Source: Polyangiaceae bacterium (GTDB lineage Bacteria; Myxococcota_A; Polyangia; Polyangiales; Polyangiaceae). Taken from it: a DNA stretch of 64,000 nucleotides. Under the pieces are notes generated by a model. The model saw nothing but the letters and a program-made list of their open reading frames with translations. It made no database searches and was not told the origin of the DNA. Positions 1-9,602 of the stretch are shown in pieces. The position numbers were made by a program, and so were the translations under genes. The stretch covers positions 806,001 to 870,000 of the forward strand of contig JAHBVX010000002.1 in assembly GCA_019637295.1 (NCBI GenBank), written 5' to 3'. The stretch's first letter is position 1; each line of letters starts with the position of its first letter.

Positions 1-2444
1 AGCAGGCCATCTACGCCTTCCGCGGCGCGGACGTGTTCGCCTACCTCACCGCCGCCAAGAGCGGCGCCCGCTACACCATGGGCACCTGCTACCGCTCGGA
101 TCCGGGCGTGGTCGCGGCGGTCAACGCGCTGTTCCGCGGGCCCGGCCGCTTCTGCATCCCGGGCATCGACTACTCCCCCGTCACCGCGAAGCCCAAGACC
201 AAGAACGCCTTCTTGGCGCCCGCGCGTGAGGGTGCGAGCCAGACGGCAGCGCTCGAGCTGGTGTTGGTCCGACGCGGAAGCGACGGCAAGCCGCTGGGTA
301 AGCCCCTGGCGCGTCGCGCCGCGGCGCGCGTGACCGCCGCAGACATCGCCGAGCTCTTGCAGGGCGGCGCCAGCATCGAGCGTGACGGTGAGCGGGTGAG
401 GCTGACGGCCGCCGACGTGGCGGTGCTGGCGCGCAGCAACGCGCAGTGCTCGCTGGTACAGAGCGCGCTGCGCCAACGCGGCATCCACTCGGTCGTGATC
501 GCAGACGAGAGCGTGTTGGCGTCGGAGGAGGCGCGGGAGTTGTCGGCGGTGCTCGGCGCGGTGCTCGAGCCGACCAGTCGCTTGGCGCTGCGGCGCGCGG
601 TCGCCACCTCGCTGCTCGGCGTCACCGGCGACACCATCGCCGAGAAGGAGGACGACCCCGAGTTCTGGTTCGACTGGGTCACCAGATTTCGCGCCTGGCA
701 CGAGCTGTGGGTGGAGCGCGGCTTCATGCGCATGTTTCGCGCGCTGTTGGCGGAGACCGGCGCCGTGGGCAACCTGCTCGAGCAACCCGGCGGGGAGCGC
801 GCGCTCACCAACGTCGCTCACCTGGCCGAGCTCTTGCACGGCGCCGCCGAAGAGAGTCACCTCGGCCCCGCGGCGCTCTACGCCTGGCTCGCGGATCAAC
901 GCGCGGGGCGGCAGGCCGCGCCCGAGCGCGCGGAGATCCGGCTCGAGAGCGACGACGCCGCGGTGAAGATCATGACCGTCCACAAGAGCAAGGGGCTCGA
1001 GTTCGGCGTGGTGTACTGTCCCTTCTTGTGGGACTCGGTGGGCGGCAAGGACGCGGGGTCGTGTTTGTTCCACGACGACGCGGGGCGGGCGACGCTGGAT
1101 CTCGACATCGACGCGCGCGGTCGCAAGCCGAACCTCGAGCGCGCCGCTTGGGAGAGCTTCGCGGAAGAGGTGCGCGTGGCCTACGTCGCGCTCACCCGCG
1201 CCAAGCACCGCACGGTCGTGATCTGGGGCGGACACAACGAGATGGGCAGCAGCGGGGGGGCTTGGCTGTTGCACCCGACCTCGCTGGGTGCGAACGAGGT
1301 CCCGGCGGGCAACCGCCTGAGCAAGCACAGCGACGCCGAGCTCTTGGCGGAGCTCGAGGCGGTGGCGGCGGGGTGCGCCGACATCGCCGTACGCGAGGTC
1401 CCGCCGCACCATGACGCGCGCTACGAGGCCGCCGCACCGAGCGCCGACCGGAAGTTCTCGGCTCGCGACATCGAGCGGCGGATCAGCGCGTGGCAGCGTA
1501 CCAGCAGCTTCTCCAGCCTGATCCAACACGAGCTGGGCTGGCAGCTCGACGACGAAGAGGGACGGGATCGCGACGACGCGGTCCCGCTCGCCGCTCTGGC
1601 CGCCGAGCCAGCCGCGGTGGCCGCGCCGGGTCCCGCGCTCACCCCCATCACCCTCGAGGGCTTCCCCCGCGGCCGGCGCACCGGGGATCTGTTCCACGAG
1701 CTGCTCGAACACCTGGACTTCGCGACCGTGAGCGATGGCGAGCTGCTGGCCGCGTGCGCGGCGAAGCTGCAGAGCAGCGGCCTTTGGCGACGCTGGGGGC
1801 CGGCGGAGCAGGAGCTGCGCGCGCAGCAGGTCGCCCGAGCGCTGCGCGAGACCCTGGACACGACGCTGCTGCCAGGTGGTCCTCGGCTGGCGGACGTGGG
1901 CGCTCACCGCAAGTTCGCCGAGCTCGAGTTTCGCATGCCCGTCGGCGACGGCGGCTCGAGTCTGACCCGCGCCCGGCTCGCGGCGGCGTTTCGCGAGCAC
2001 CCGAGCGACGCGCCGGCGGGCGCCATGCCCGAGCAGTACGCCGAGCGCGTCGAGCGCCTCGGCTTTCGGGCGCTGCGAGGCTTCCTCAAGGGCTACATCG
2101 ACTTGGTGTTCGAGCACGGCGGCCGCTATTACGTCGTGGACTACAAGACCAATCACCTGGGGGACTGCGTCGAGCACTACGACCGGGCGCGCATGATCCA
2201 GGTGCTGAGCGAGTCGCACTACTACTTGCAGTACCACCTGTACGCGCTGGCGCTGCACCGCCACCTCGGTCGCGTCCTGAAGGACTACGACTACCGAGAG
2301 CACTTCGGCGGCGCGCTGTACTTGTTCATCAAGGGCATGCGGCCCGAGCGCGGGGCCGGCGCGGGGGTCTTCTTCGAGAAGCCGCCTTGGTCGCGGATGC
2401 AGGCGCTGTCGGCCACGTTCTGCGGCGCGGGAGCTGGCGGATGA
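1..2444 (+). CDS. recB: RecB subunit of exodeoxyribonuclease V, 5' truncated
   Basis: This is the C-terminal two thirds of a RecB-type helicase-nuclease, which unwinds and resects double-strand breaks within RecBCD. The gene enters from the left edge; the first full codon is at position 3. The first residues, QAIYAFRGAD, are a UvrD/RecB superfamily-1 helicase motif. Further along are TVHKSKGLEF (about nt 975) and YVALTRAKHR (about nt 1180), the late helicase motifs that contact DNA and ATP. Near the C-terminus, GYIDLVFEHGGRYYVVDYKT (about nt 2090-2150) carries the conserved Asp and Asp-Tyr-Lys residues of the RecB nuclease site, so the nuclease looks active. The stop overlaps the recD start by 4 bases (ATGA), indicating coupled translation. 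About 400 N-terminal residues, including Walker A, lie outside the window, where recC would also be expected. Confidence 0.93.
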   Translation, partial: QAIYAFRGADVFAYLTAAKSGARYTMGTCYRSDPGVVAAVNALFRGPGRFCIPGIDYSPVTAKPKTKNAFLAPAREGASQTAALELVLVRRGSDGKPLGKPLARRAAARVTAADIAELLQGGASIERDGERVRLTAADVAVLARSNAQCSLVQSALRQRGIHSVVIADESVLASEEARELSAVLGAVLEPTSRLALRRAVATSLLGVTGDTIAEKEDDPEFWFDWVTRFRAWHELWVERGFMRMFRALLAETGAVGNLLEQPGGERALTNVAHLAELLHGAAEESHLGPAALYAWLADQRAGRQAAPERAEIRLESDDAAVKIMTVHKSKGLEFGVVYCPFLWDSVGGKDAGSCLFHDDAGRATLDLDIDARGRKPNLERAAWESFAEEVRVAYVALTRAKHRTVVIWGGHNEMGSSGGAWLLHPTSLGANEVPAGNRLSKHSDAELLAELEAVAAGCADIAVREVPPHHDARYEAAAPSADRKFSARDIERRISAWQRTSSFSSLIQHELGWQLDDEEGRDRDDAVPLAALAAEPAAVAAPGPALTPITLEGFPRGRRTGDLFHELLEHLDFATVSDGELLAACAAKLQSSGLWRRWGPAEQELRAQQVARALRETLDTTLLPGGPRLADVGAHRKFAELEFRMPVGDGGSSLTRARLAAAFREHPSDAPAGAMPEQYAERVERLGFRALRGFLKGYIDLVFEHGGRYYVVDYKTNHLGDCVEHYDRARMIQVLSESHYYLQYHLYALALHRHLGRVLKDYDYREHFGGALYLFIKGMRPERGAGAGVFFEKPPWSRMQALSATFCGAGAGG

Positions 2445-4345
2445 GCGGGCAGGAGCCGCTGCCGCCGGCGCGCACGACCCGAGCGCTGCTCGAGCTGGGC
2501 GTGCTGTCGCACCTGGACTACGAGCTGGGCGAGGCGCTGTGCGGGCTGGTGGACGAGCGCGGCCCCGAGGTCGCGCTCGGCGTCGCGCTGGCCAGCCGCG
2601 CCGTGCAGCGCGGGCACGTGTTCTTGGAGCTGGCGGCGCTCGGGAGCCAGGGTTTCCAGGACGAGAGCGGCCAGCCCATCCCCGCGGTCGCGCTGCCTCC
2701 GCTCCGCGACTGGTGCGAGGCGCTGAGCCAGAGCCGGTTGGTCGCCGTCGAGACGCAGTCCGCGCTGGCTCCGCGGCCGCTGGTGCTCGTCGACTCGCGG
2801 CTCTACCTCGCGCGCTACTTCGAGTACGAGCGCCGGCTCGCGGCGATGCTGCTGGCGCGAAGCGTCGCTCGCCACGACGGGCTCGACGGCGCGCTGCTGC
2901 GTCGCGGCCTCGAGCGGCTGTTCCCCCTCGCGAACGAGGCCTTGCTGGGTCAGCGCCGCGCGTGTCTGCTCGCCGCGCTCGGTGGGCTGAGCGTGATCTC
3001 CGGCGGACCCGGGACCGGGAAGACCTTCACGGTGGCCAAGCTGCTCCTGCTGTTGCAGGAGCAGGCGCTCGAGCGCGGAAATGAGCCGCTGCGCGTCGCG
3101 CTGCTCGCGCCCACCGGCAAGGCGGCTCAGCGCCTCGGGGAGGCCATCGCGCAGAACCTCGACGGCGCGCCCGACGCGCTCGCGCCGCACCTGCCCCGCG
3201 AGGCGTCCACCATCCACCGCGCGCTCGGTTTCCAGCGTCACACGCCGACCCGCTTCCGACACCACGCGGACAACCCGCTGCCAGCGGACGTGGTCGTGGT
3301 CGACGAGGCGTCGATGGTCGATCTCGCGCTGATGACCAAGCTGGTCGACGCGGTGAGCCCCGACGCGCGGCTCGTGCTGCTGGGCGACAAAGATCAGCTC
3401 GCGTCGGTGGAGGCCGGCGCCATCCTGGGCGAGATCTACGGCGGCAACCCGGGGGATGGTTACTCGCAGGCGTTCGCTGCGCGCGTGCGCGAGCTCACCG
3501 GCGACGACCTACCGGTCTCCCGCGCGCGGCCGGCGCCGGGCATCCACGACTGCATGGTGCACCTGACGCACGTGCATCGCTTCGCCGGCGGCGGCCCGAT
3601 CGCGCGCCTCGCCTCGGCGGTCAATCGCGGCAGCGTCGAGGACGCCCTGGCCGTGCTGGGCGAGGCGGAGCCAGCCGTAGAGCTGGTTCCCATCGATCAC
3701 GCGGCGACCCTCGAGGCCAGCTTCGGGCGGCTCGTGGAGCAGCGCTTCGCGGGGCTGTCGGCGCCGAGCGTCGAGCACAAGCTCGCGGTGCTGTCCTCGT
3801 TTCGCTTCTTGTGTGCGCACCGGCGCGGACCCTTCGGCGTCGAGGCGCTCAATCGCTTCGTCGCCGAGCAGCTCAGGCGAGCGGGGGTGCTGTCCGGCAG
3901 CGGGGACTGGTACGACGGCCGGCCGGTGCTCGTCACGGCCAACGACTACGGCCTCGAGCTGTTCAACGGCGACGTCGGCGTCATCGCGGAAGAGCACACG
4001 TGTGAGCCCCGCGACGGCGACCGGCGCCCGCTGGTCGCGTTCTTCCCCGGAGCCAAGTCGTCGGTTCCGCGTCGCTTCTCCCCAGGACAGCTGCCTCCGC
4101 ACGAGACGGTGTTCGCCATGAGCGTGCACAAGGCTCAGGGCTCCGAGCTCAGCGAGGTCGCGCTGGTGCTTCCGGAGCGCGTCTCCCCCATCGTCACGCG
4201 GGAGCTCGTGTACACGGCCATCACCCGCGCCAGAGAGCGCGTTCGCATTTACGCGACGCGCGAGGTGCTGGCGCAGGCCATCGAGCAGACCGTGCGGCGG
4301 GCGTCGGGGTTGGGCGAGGCGCTGTGGGGGCGGCGCGGGGGCTGA
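2441..4345 (+). CDS. recD: RecD subunit of exodeoxyribonuclease V
   Basis: A 634-residue superfamily-1 5'-3' helicase, the usual size for RecD (about 600). The ATG at 2441 lies inside the recB stop (ATGA overlap) and is preferred to longer in-frame extensions, which run through recB. Walker A is GGPGTGKT at about residues 187-194. Walker B is VVVVDEASMVDL with DEAS at about 288-291. The C-terminal motifs are SVHKAQGSE (about 560) and YTAITRARERV (about 590). All residues expected for ATP hydrolysis are present. RecD is the fast motor of RecBCD and regulates its nuclease and Chi recognition. The next gene is convergent and ends 7 bases away. Confidence 0.95.
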   Translation: MSGQEPLPPARTTRALLELGVLSHLDYELGEALCGLVDERGPEVALGVALASRAVQRGHVFLELAALGSQGFQDESGQPIPAVALPPLRDWCEALSQSRLVAVETQSALAPRPLVLVDSRLYLARYFEYERRLAAMLLARSVARHDGLDGALLRRGLERLFPLANEALLGQRRACLLAALGGLSVISGGPGTGKTFTVAKLLLLLQEQALERGNEPLRVALLAPTGKAAQRLGEAIAQNLDGAPDALAPHLPREASTIHRALGFQRHTPTRFRHHADNPLPADVVVVDEASMVDLALMTKLVDAVSPDARLVLLGDKDQLASVEAGAILGEIYGGNPGDGYSQAFAARVRELTGDDLPVSRARPAPGIHDCMVHLTHVHRFAGGGPIARLASAVNRGSVEDALAVLGEAEPAVELVPIDHAATLEASFGRLVEQRFAGLSAPSVEHKLAVLSSFRFLCAHRRGPFGVEALNRFVAEQLRRAGVLSGSGDWYDGRPVLVTANDYGLELFNGDVGVIAEEHTCEPRDGDRRPLVAFFPGAKSSVPRRFSPGQLPPHETVFAMSVHKAQGSELSEVALVLPERVSPIVTRELVYTAITRARERVRIYATREVLAQAIEQTVRRASGLGEALWGRRGG

Positions 4346-4352
4346 GCCGCGC

Positions 4353-4910
4353 TCAGAGGTCTTCCGGCAGCCCCACCGTCAAGAGTTGACTCATCAGCTC
4401 CGTGCACACGGTGCTGTCGACTTGCTTGGTGAAGCACACCGCGGACAGCACGTTGCTGGCGTCGAGCACGGCGGCCATGACCGTGCCGATCACGAGGGTC
4501 TGGCCGTCGCGGGCGACGGTGAAGCCGCGCACGGGCACCTGGCCGTCGCCCTTGGGCACGCTCACGTCGTACGTCTTCAGCGCTCCGCTCTTGATGGCGG
4601 AGTGCATGCCGGCGAGCAAGTCCGACTCGAGCTTCTGCAGCATCTCGCTGTCGACGGGCGTGTCCGAAGTGAAGCGCGACAGGATGACGTTGAACCCGCC
4701 GCAGGCCAGCTGAAGCCCGGCGCCGCCCTGCGTCTTGGTGCAGCCGCTGAGCAGGTGCTTCGTGGGCTCCGGGCTCGCGGCGGTCGCCGGCTCGCCGCCT
4801 GCAGCGGGTGAGCCGCTCGCCGTGGGCGCCGCGCCGCCGCACGCGGAGGTAAGCGCCAGCGCGCAGAGGAGGGTGACGAGCGAGTACGACCGACGGGAAG
4901 GGGGGAGCAT
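4353..4910 (-). CDS. Small predicted lipoprotein of unknown function
   Basis: A 185-residue exported protein. The ATG at 4910 is chosen over an upstream in-frame start at 4961 because it gives a compact lipoprotein signal peptide: SRR, a hydrophobic stretch, then the lipobox LTSAC with the acylated Cys at residue 24. Residues 25-50 are a flexible Ala/Pro/Ser/Gly/Glu-rich linker. The rest is a single globular domain with four Cys residues (LSGC, LQLACGG, SAVCF, STVCTEL), probably two disulfides. I do not recognise the family. It is convergent with recD and lies on the same strand as a parvulin-type foldase lipoprotein, with 60 bases between them. It is probably an envelope protein. Confidence 0.75.
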   Translation of the reverse strand: MLPPSRRSYSLVTLLCALALTSACGGAAPTASGSPAAGGEPATAASPEPTKHLLSGCTKTQGGAGLQLACGGFNVILSRFTSDTPVDSEMLQKLESDLLAGMHSAIKSGALKTYDVSVPKGDGQVPVRGFTVARDGQTLVIGTVMAAVLDASNVLSAVCFTKQVDSTVCTELMSQLLTVGLPEDL

Positions 4911-4970
4911 GGGGGCCAAAGGGTGCCCGGGACGACGACCGGTGTCGAGTTCCGTGTACACCCGAAGCGA

Positions 4971-5453
4971 TCACTCCGTGCGCGCGATGACGTGAAAGCC
5001 GCGGGAGGTCTCGACCACGTGACTGAGCTCATCCACGCCCAGGGCGAAGGCCGCGGCGCCGAAGGCGGCGTCGAGGTCGCTCGGCGCGACGCGCCCGAGG
5101 GAGCCCAGCGTGTCCTGGCCCGAGTCGCTGTACTCGCGGACCACGTCGGCCCACTCGGCTCCGGCCAGGAGCTTCTCGCGCGCCTCGCGCGCTCGCAGGC
5201 ACGCCTGCCCCCGGCTGCGCGTCGCGCCCTCCGGGCGCCGCAGGTCGGTGTGACGCACGAGCACGTGGGCCACGACGATGGTCTCGGGGGCGTCGGCGCG
5301 CGGCGTGCGCGGCGCCGAGGCCTCTTCGAAGCACGCCTGCTCCGGCGGGGCCGGCGCCTTGGGCGCCGCGGCCGGCGGAGCGGGCTTCGGCGCGGCGCCG
5401 CCACAGGCGAGCAGTCCGAGAGCGAGAGCCGAGGTGAGCGCGAGCCGAGTCAT
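4971..5453 (-). CDS. Parvulin-type peptidyl-prolyl isomerase lipoprotein
   Basis: A 160-residue lipoprotein. The ATG at 5453 gives the signal peptide MTRLALTSALALGLLAC (lipobox Cys at residue 17); a longer in-frame extension upstream is unlikely. A Pro/Ala/Lys-rich tether at about 20-45 is followed by a single parvulin (PpiC/rotamase) domain. Its hallmarks are VVAHVLVRH near the domain start, then GAEWADVVREYSDSGQD, then GSLGRV, and SRGFHVIARTE at the end. Such domains catalyse cis-trans isomerisation of X-Pro bonds and assist folding of envelope proteins. The protein lacks the SurA-like N-terminal chaperone helices, so it is an isomerase tethered to a membrane. It precedes the lipoprotein gene at 4353-4910 in transcription and may be co-transcribed with it. 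Confidence 0.85.
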   Translation of the reverse strand: MTRLALTSALALGLLACGGAAPKPAPPAAAPKAPAPPEQACFEEASAPRTPRADAPETIVVAHVLVRHTDLRRPEGATRSRGQACLRAREAREKLLAGAEWADVVREYSDSGQDTLGSLGRVAPSDLDAAFGAAAFALGVDELSHVVETSRGFHVIARTE

Positions 5454-5514
5454 GCGGGGACGATAACACGGACGGTTCATGCGCACCGTGTCCGGCCACA
5501 CGCACCGCCGCGCA

Positions 5515-6573
5515 TCAGCGAGCGCAATCGAGCGAACGGACGAGCCCAATCACTAGCGCGAGGGTACGCTCGACCTGGTCGAAGTCGACGCGGTCGGCGG
5601 TGTCGGTGGGCCGATGGTAGTCCTCGTGTACGGTCGTGCACAGGAACAAGCTCGGTACGTGGGGCGAGAAGGACGCGCTGTCGCTGCGCTCGCCGAGCTG
5701 CATCGCCACGGCGCTGACGCGGGCTCGCTTCGCCACGGCCTGCAGGGCGCGGCTGGTGCCCGCGCGGTCGCGACCGAAGGCTTCGAAGCCGATCACGGGG
5801 TGGCCTCGGGGCTTGCGGCCGGCCATGTCGACGTTGATCATCAGGGCGACTCGGTCGAGGGGCACGCTCGGGCTCGCGACGTAGGCGCGCGAGCCGGCGA
5901 GCTCTTTCTCTTCCGCGCCGAAGAAGCCCAAGACAAGCCCCAGCTTCGGCGCGACGCTGCCGCCGTGCACCAGCCGCGCGAGCTCGAGGAGGATCGCGAC
6001 GCCGGTCGCGTTGTCGTCGGCGCCCGGGAACAGCTGGCCGCGCTCGTCGGTGCCGAGGGCGTCGTAGTGCGCGCCCACCACCAGCCACGGGCAGGTGGCG
6101 TCCGCGGGCGGTCGATGCGCGAGCACGTTCTGATCGCGCCAGGTGGCGCTCGCGAAGGGGGCGCAGTAGTCGCCGCTCTGCCCCGGCGCGATGCCCAAGC
6201 GCTCGAGATACGTAGCCAGCAAGAGCGCCGTGCGCTGCGAGTCCGACGTGCCCGCCTCTCGGCCGCGCAGCGCGGGGGAAGCCAGCGTGTGCACCCAGGT
6301 CTGCAAGTTGCGTCGAGACGGCGCAGGCGAGTCGTCGAACTCGGGCAAGGGCAGGGGCGAGAGGCCGCGCGCGCTCGAGCACGGAGTGTTCAGCTCAGTG
6401 GGGACGGGCGACGCGGAGGCGACGGGGTGCGCGCTCTGGGCCGTGAGCACTCGGGTGGGCGGCTCGGGCCCGGACGGCGACGGCTGCGGTCCCCCGCAGG
6501 CACCCACGGCGATGCCGACCGAGCCGACGAGGCGCAGGGCGAGGCGGGACGATGTTCGGCCGTCCTGGGTCAT
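5515..6573 (-). CDS. M28-family zinc aminopeptidase, predicted lipoprotein
   Basis: A 352-residue exported metallopeptidase. The start at 6573 gives the signal MTQDGRTSS, a hydrophobic stretch and the lipobox AVGAC (Cys26); the open frame continues upstream but would overlap the divergent gene. The five ligands of a co-catalytic di-zinc centre are visible in order: His in GAHYDALG (about residue 167), Asp in GADDNATG, Glu in FGAEEKELAG, Asp in MINVDMAG, and His in EDYHRPTDT near the end. The paired Glu in AEE supplies the general base. The family removes N-terminal amino acids from peptides, here at the cell surface or in the periplasm. Its start codon is only 22 bases from that of the divergent VIT/VWA gene. 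Confidence 0.9.
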   Translation of the reverse strand: MTQDGRTSSRLALRLVGSVGIAVGACGGPQPSPSGPEPPTRVLTAQSAHPVASASPVPTELNTPCSSARGLSPLPLPEFDDSPAPSRRNLQTWVHTLASPALRGREAGTSDSQRTALLLATYLERLGIAPGQSGDYCAPFASATWRDQNVLAHRPPADATCPWLVVGAHYDALGTDERGQLFPGADDNATGVAILLELARLVHGGSVAPKLGLVLGFFGAEEKELAGSRAYVASPSVPLDRVALMINVDMAGRKPRGHPVIGFEAFGRDRAGTSRALQAVAKRARVSAVAMQLGERSDSASFSPHVPSLFLCTTVHEDYHRPTDTADRVDFDQVERTLALVIGLVRSLDCAR

Positions 6574-6595
6574 GGCAGCGTAAGCTCGGCGCGAG

Positions 6596-9500
6596 ATGAG
6601 AGTTGTACCTCGGATGGACCGACGCGGCTGGCTGGCCTTGGGTGCGCTGCTCTTGGTGATCGGGGTGCTCCCGGTCGGGCTCAGCTGCGGGGGTCTGGCG
6701 CGTTTTGGTGGAGAAGCGGCCATGTCGCCGGCGCCAGCGATGGAGGCCAAGGACGCAGCAGGGGAGGCCTCGGACAGCGAGGTCACGACCTGGAAGCGGT
6801 CCACCCTCAGCCCGAACACCTCCCGCCTGCGGGTCGGCGACGACACGGATCTTCCGCTGCGCAGCCTGAAGGCGAGCGCGCGGATCGACGGATTTCGCGC
6901 GCGCGTCGTGATCGATTTCTTGTTCGAGAACGACCGCGGCGGCGACCTCGAGGGCACCTTTCAGGTGCGCCTGCCGGATGAAGCGTCGCCGTACTTCTTC
7001 GCCTTCGGCGAGCATGTCCTGCAAGCCGCGGGCACGGCGGGGCTCGTGCTGGCGTCGGGGGAGGCCGCGTCGGACAGCGAGCCGCGCTCGCTCATGGCCG
7101 AGCGCGCGGAGGCCTGGCGCGGCCCCAAGGAAGCGCGAATCGTGCCCCGCGAGACCGCGGCCCTGGCCTACACCGAGACCACTCGACGGCGGGTGGATCC
7201 GGCGTTGATGGAGTGGGCGGGCGGCGGCGTGTTCAACGCGCGGGTGTACCCCATCGCGGCCAAGAAGCTGCATCGCATCGTGATCGGTTACGACGTCGAT
7301 CTGGTGCGCGCCGGCAAGGACGCCGAGCTGCTGCTGGAGCTGCCGGAGGTGGGCAACGCCAGCGTGGACGTGAGCGTCGCCGAGCACGCGCTCGCCGGCC
7401 TCGAGGTCGTGCCCGAGCGGGAGGGCAGGTCCGCCGGCGGTCGCAAGCACTTTCGCTTCGAGGACGCCGAGGCGCGCAGCGTGCGCGTGCGGATTACCCC
7501 TGCGACCGGTCTGGTGCTGACCGGCAAGGAGGAGACCGGCAGCTACTTCGCCACGCGCTTCGTGCCGGCGCTGCCCGCGAACCCCGCCGCGGCGGGCACG
7601 CCCGAGGCGGTGTTCCTGGTCGACACGTCGCTGAGCGAGAACCCGGACAAGTACAACGTGAGCCTGAAGCTCCTGCGCGCCATCTTGGACGAGAACCGCG
7701 CGACCTTGCAGCGCTTCGCGGTGATGTTCTTCAACGTGGAGCAGGTGTGGTTCCGGCCCGAGTGGGTCGCCAACACTCCGGAGAACGTCGAGACGCTCTT
7801 GCAGTTCGCCGGACGTCTCCCGCTCGAAGGCGCGACGGATCTCGGCGCCGCTCTGCACGCGGTCACCGCGTCCGCCCTGGTCGCGGGCGGTCCGACTCCG
7901 CGGGACTTGTTCTTGCTCGCTGACGGCAACGCCACTTGGGGCGAGAGCGAGCCCTATGCGCTGTCTCGGGCACTCGAGCGTGCGCCCCACCTGACGCTGT
8001 TCGCGTATCGCACCGGCATGCCGGGCAGCGACACCAAGACGCTGAGCCACCTGGCGCGCCAGAGCGGCGGCGCGGTGTTCTCGGTCGTGGGCGCCGCCGA
8101 GGTCGCGGCCGCAGCGACGGCCCACCGTAGCCGCCCGTGGCGCATCGAGCGGATCGAGGCTGCTGGCACCAGCGACGTGCTGCTCGCGGGTCGACCGACG
8201 GCGATCTATCCGGGCCAGGCGCTCACCCTCGGCGGCCGCGGCGCTCCGACAGGCAAGGTCTGGCTCGACGTCGAGCAGGGCGGCAAGCGCCAGCGCGTAG
8301 AGGTGCCGACGGGCCGGACGGTGGACTCCCCCCTGGCGCCGCGCGTCTACGGCCAGCTCGCCGTCGATCAGCTCGAGGAGTTGACCCCGGCAACGACCCG
8401 CGTCGCCATCGCGTACGCCACCCAGTTTCGCGTCACCGGCAAGACCTGTTCGCTGCTCATGCTCGAGAGCGAGGAGGACTACCGGCGTCATCGCATCGAG
8501 CCGGCCGCGCCCCTCATCGCCACGGAGACCGTGTCGGCGCTGATCGAGCGTGTGCTGGACAAGACGCGGCGCGCGCTCGGGGATCCGAAGGAGAGCTTCT
8601 TCGCGTTCATCACCGAGCTCGAGCAGGGCGCGCAGAACAAGACGGCGCTCCCGCCCGCGCTCGTGCGCGCGCTACGAGCACGACCGGCGAGCGAGTTCGA
8701 GGTGCGCGTGCCGCCGCTGAAGACCCGTCTGCGGGAGCGCGCGCAGCTCGGCGCGGCGCTCGCGGCGGAGCTGTCCCGGCAAGAGCCGAGCTACAAGGTC
8801 GTCACCGCGGAGGCCGAGCGACGCTTGTCCCTCGGTCCCGACGACGCGCTCAAGGCGCTGAGCTCGCTCGTCGAGGCGGCGCCCGGTGACGGAGTGCTGG
8901 CCCGCGACGTCGGCTACTCCGCCCTGGCCTGGAAGCGGGGCGGGCAGGCGTATCACCTGTTCCGGCGCGTGGCCCGGGCGCGTCCCTACGAGCCCCAGTC
9001 GTACCGAGCGATGGCGGACGCGCTCACGGAGCTGGGCAAGACCGACCTGGCCATGGCCTACCTCGAGCTCGGTTACGTGGGTCAATGGGACGCTCGCTTC
9101 GGGGATTTTCGCCAGATCATCGCCATGGACTACCTGCGCCTGCTGCGGCGCATCGCGCGGGGGGAGCTCACCACCAGCGTGCCGGAGTACGCCCGCTGGC
9201 GGCTGGGCACGCTCGCGGACGCCGTGGCCCTGTCCAGCGCGGACTTGGTCGTGATGATCACCTGGAACACCGACAACACGGACGTGGATCTGCACGTGAT
9301 CGAGCCGACGGGGGAAGACTGTCACTACGCCAACCGCACCACGCGCATCGGCGGTCGCCTCTCGCAGGACGTGACCCAAGGCTACGGCCCCGAGATGTAC
9401 GTGCTCGAGCGCGCGCGGTCCGGTAGGTACCGCGTGGAGGCCAACTACTTCGCGTCGGACGCCGGGCGCCTCGGCGTGCGAACCAAGGTGCACGTCACCG

Positions 9501-9601
9501 TGATCGAGAACTACGGGACGCCGCGGGAGCGGGTCACGCAGAAGCTCGTGAGCTTGGCGGAGGGCAAGGAGCGCCACGCCATCGTGACGGTCGAGCGCTG
9601 A
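6596..9601 (+). CDS. Large exported VIT and VWA domain protein
   Basis: A 1001-residue protein. An N-terminal hydrophobic segment ends in GLSC, a possible lipobox (Cys31; an alternative ATG at 6614 would make it Cys25). Residues about 75-200 form a VIT (vault/inter-alpha-trypsin) domain, including DFLFENDRGGDLEGTF. A von Willebrand A domain follows at about 335-520, with AVFLVDTSLS supplying the MIDAS D-x-S-x-S metal site at residue 343. A beta-rich region and a helical, TPR-like stretch (about 750-860) come next. The C-terminus has a DUF2135-like domain (about 886-1000) around TWNTDNTDVDLHVIEPTGED. VIT-VWA proteins are usually surface or secreted metal-dependent adhesion or scaffold proteins. 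The partner here is unknown. Confidence 0.85.
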   Translation: MRVVPRMDRRGWLALGALLLVIGVLPVGLSCGGLARFGGEAAMSPAPAMEAKDAAGEASDSEVTTWKRSTLSPNTSRLRVGDDTDLPLRSLKASARIDGFRARVVIDFLFENDRGGDLEGTFQVRLPDEASPYFFAFGEHVLQAAGTAGLVLASGEAASDSEPRSLMAERAEAWRGPKEARIVPRETAALAYTETTRRRVDPALMEWAGGGVFNARVYPIAAKKLHRIVIGYDVDLVRAGKDAELLLELPEVGNASVDVSVAEHALAGLEVVPEREGRSAGGRKHFRFEDAEARSVRVRITPATGLVLTGKEETGSYFATRFVPALPANPAAAGTPEAVFLVDTSLSENPDKYNVSLKLLRAILDENRATLQRFAVMFFNVEQVWFRPEWVANTPENVETLLQFAGRLPLEGATDLGAALHAVTASALVAGGPTPRDLFLLADGNATWGESEPYALSRALERAPHLTLFAYRTGMPGSDTKTLSHLARQSGGAVFSVVGAAEVAAAATAHRSRPWRIERIEAAGTSDVLLAGRPTAIYPGQALTLGGRGAPTGKVWLDVEQGGKRQRVEVPTGRTVDSPLAPRVYGQLAVDQLEELTPATTRVAIAYATQFRVTGKTCSLLMLESEEDYRRHRIEPAAPLIATETVSALIERVLDKTRRALGDPKESFFAFITELEQGAQNKTALPPALVRALRARPASEFEVRVPPLKTRLRERAQLGAALAAELSRQEPSYKVVTAEAERRLSLGPDDALKALSSLVEAAPGDGVLARDVGYSALAWKRGGQAYHLFRRVARARPYEPQSYRAMADALTELGKTDLAMAYLELGYVGQWDARFGDFRQIIAMDYLRLLRRIARGELTTSVPEYARWRLGTLADAVALSSADLVVMITWNTDNTDVDLHVIEPTGEDCHYANRTTRIGGRLSQDVTQGYGPEMYVLERARSGRYRVEANYFASDAGRLGVRTKVHVTVIENYGTPRERVTQKLVSLAEGKERHAIVTVER

Positions 9602-9602
9602 G

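Noticed and set aside
1490-2440. An in-frame upstream extension of recD
   Set aside because: It overlaps recB entirely in another frame and reads as low-complexity Arg/Ala; the ATGA overlap at 2441 gives the normal RecD start.
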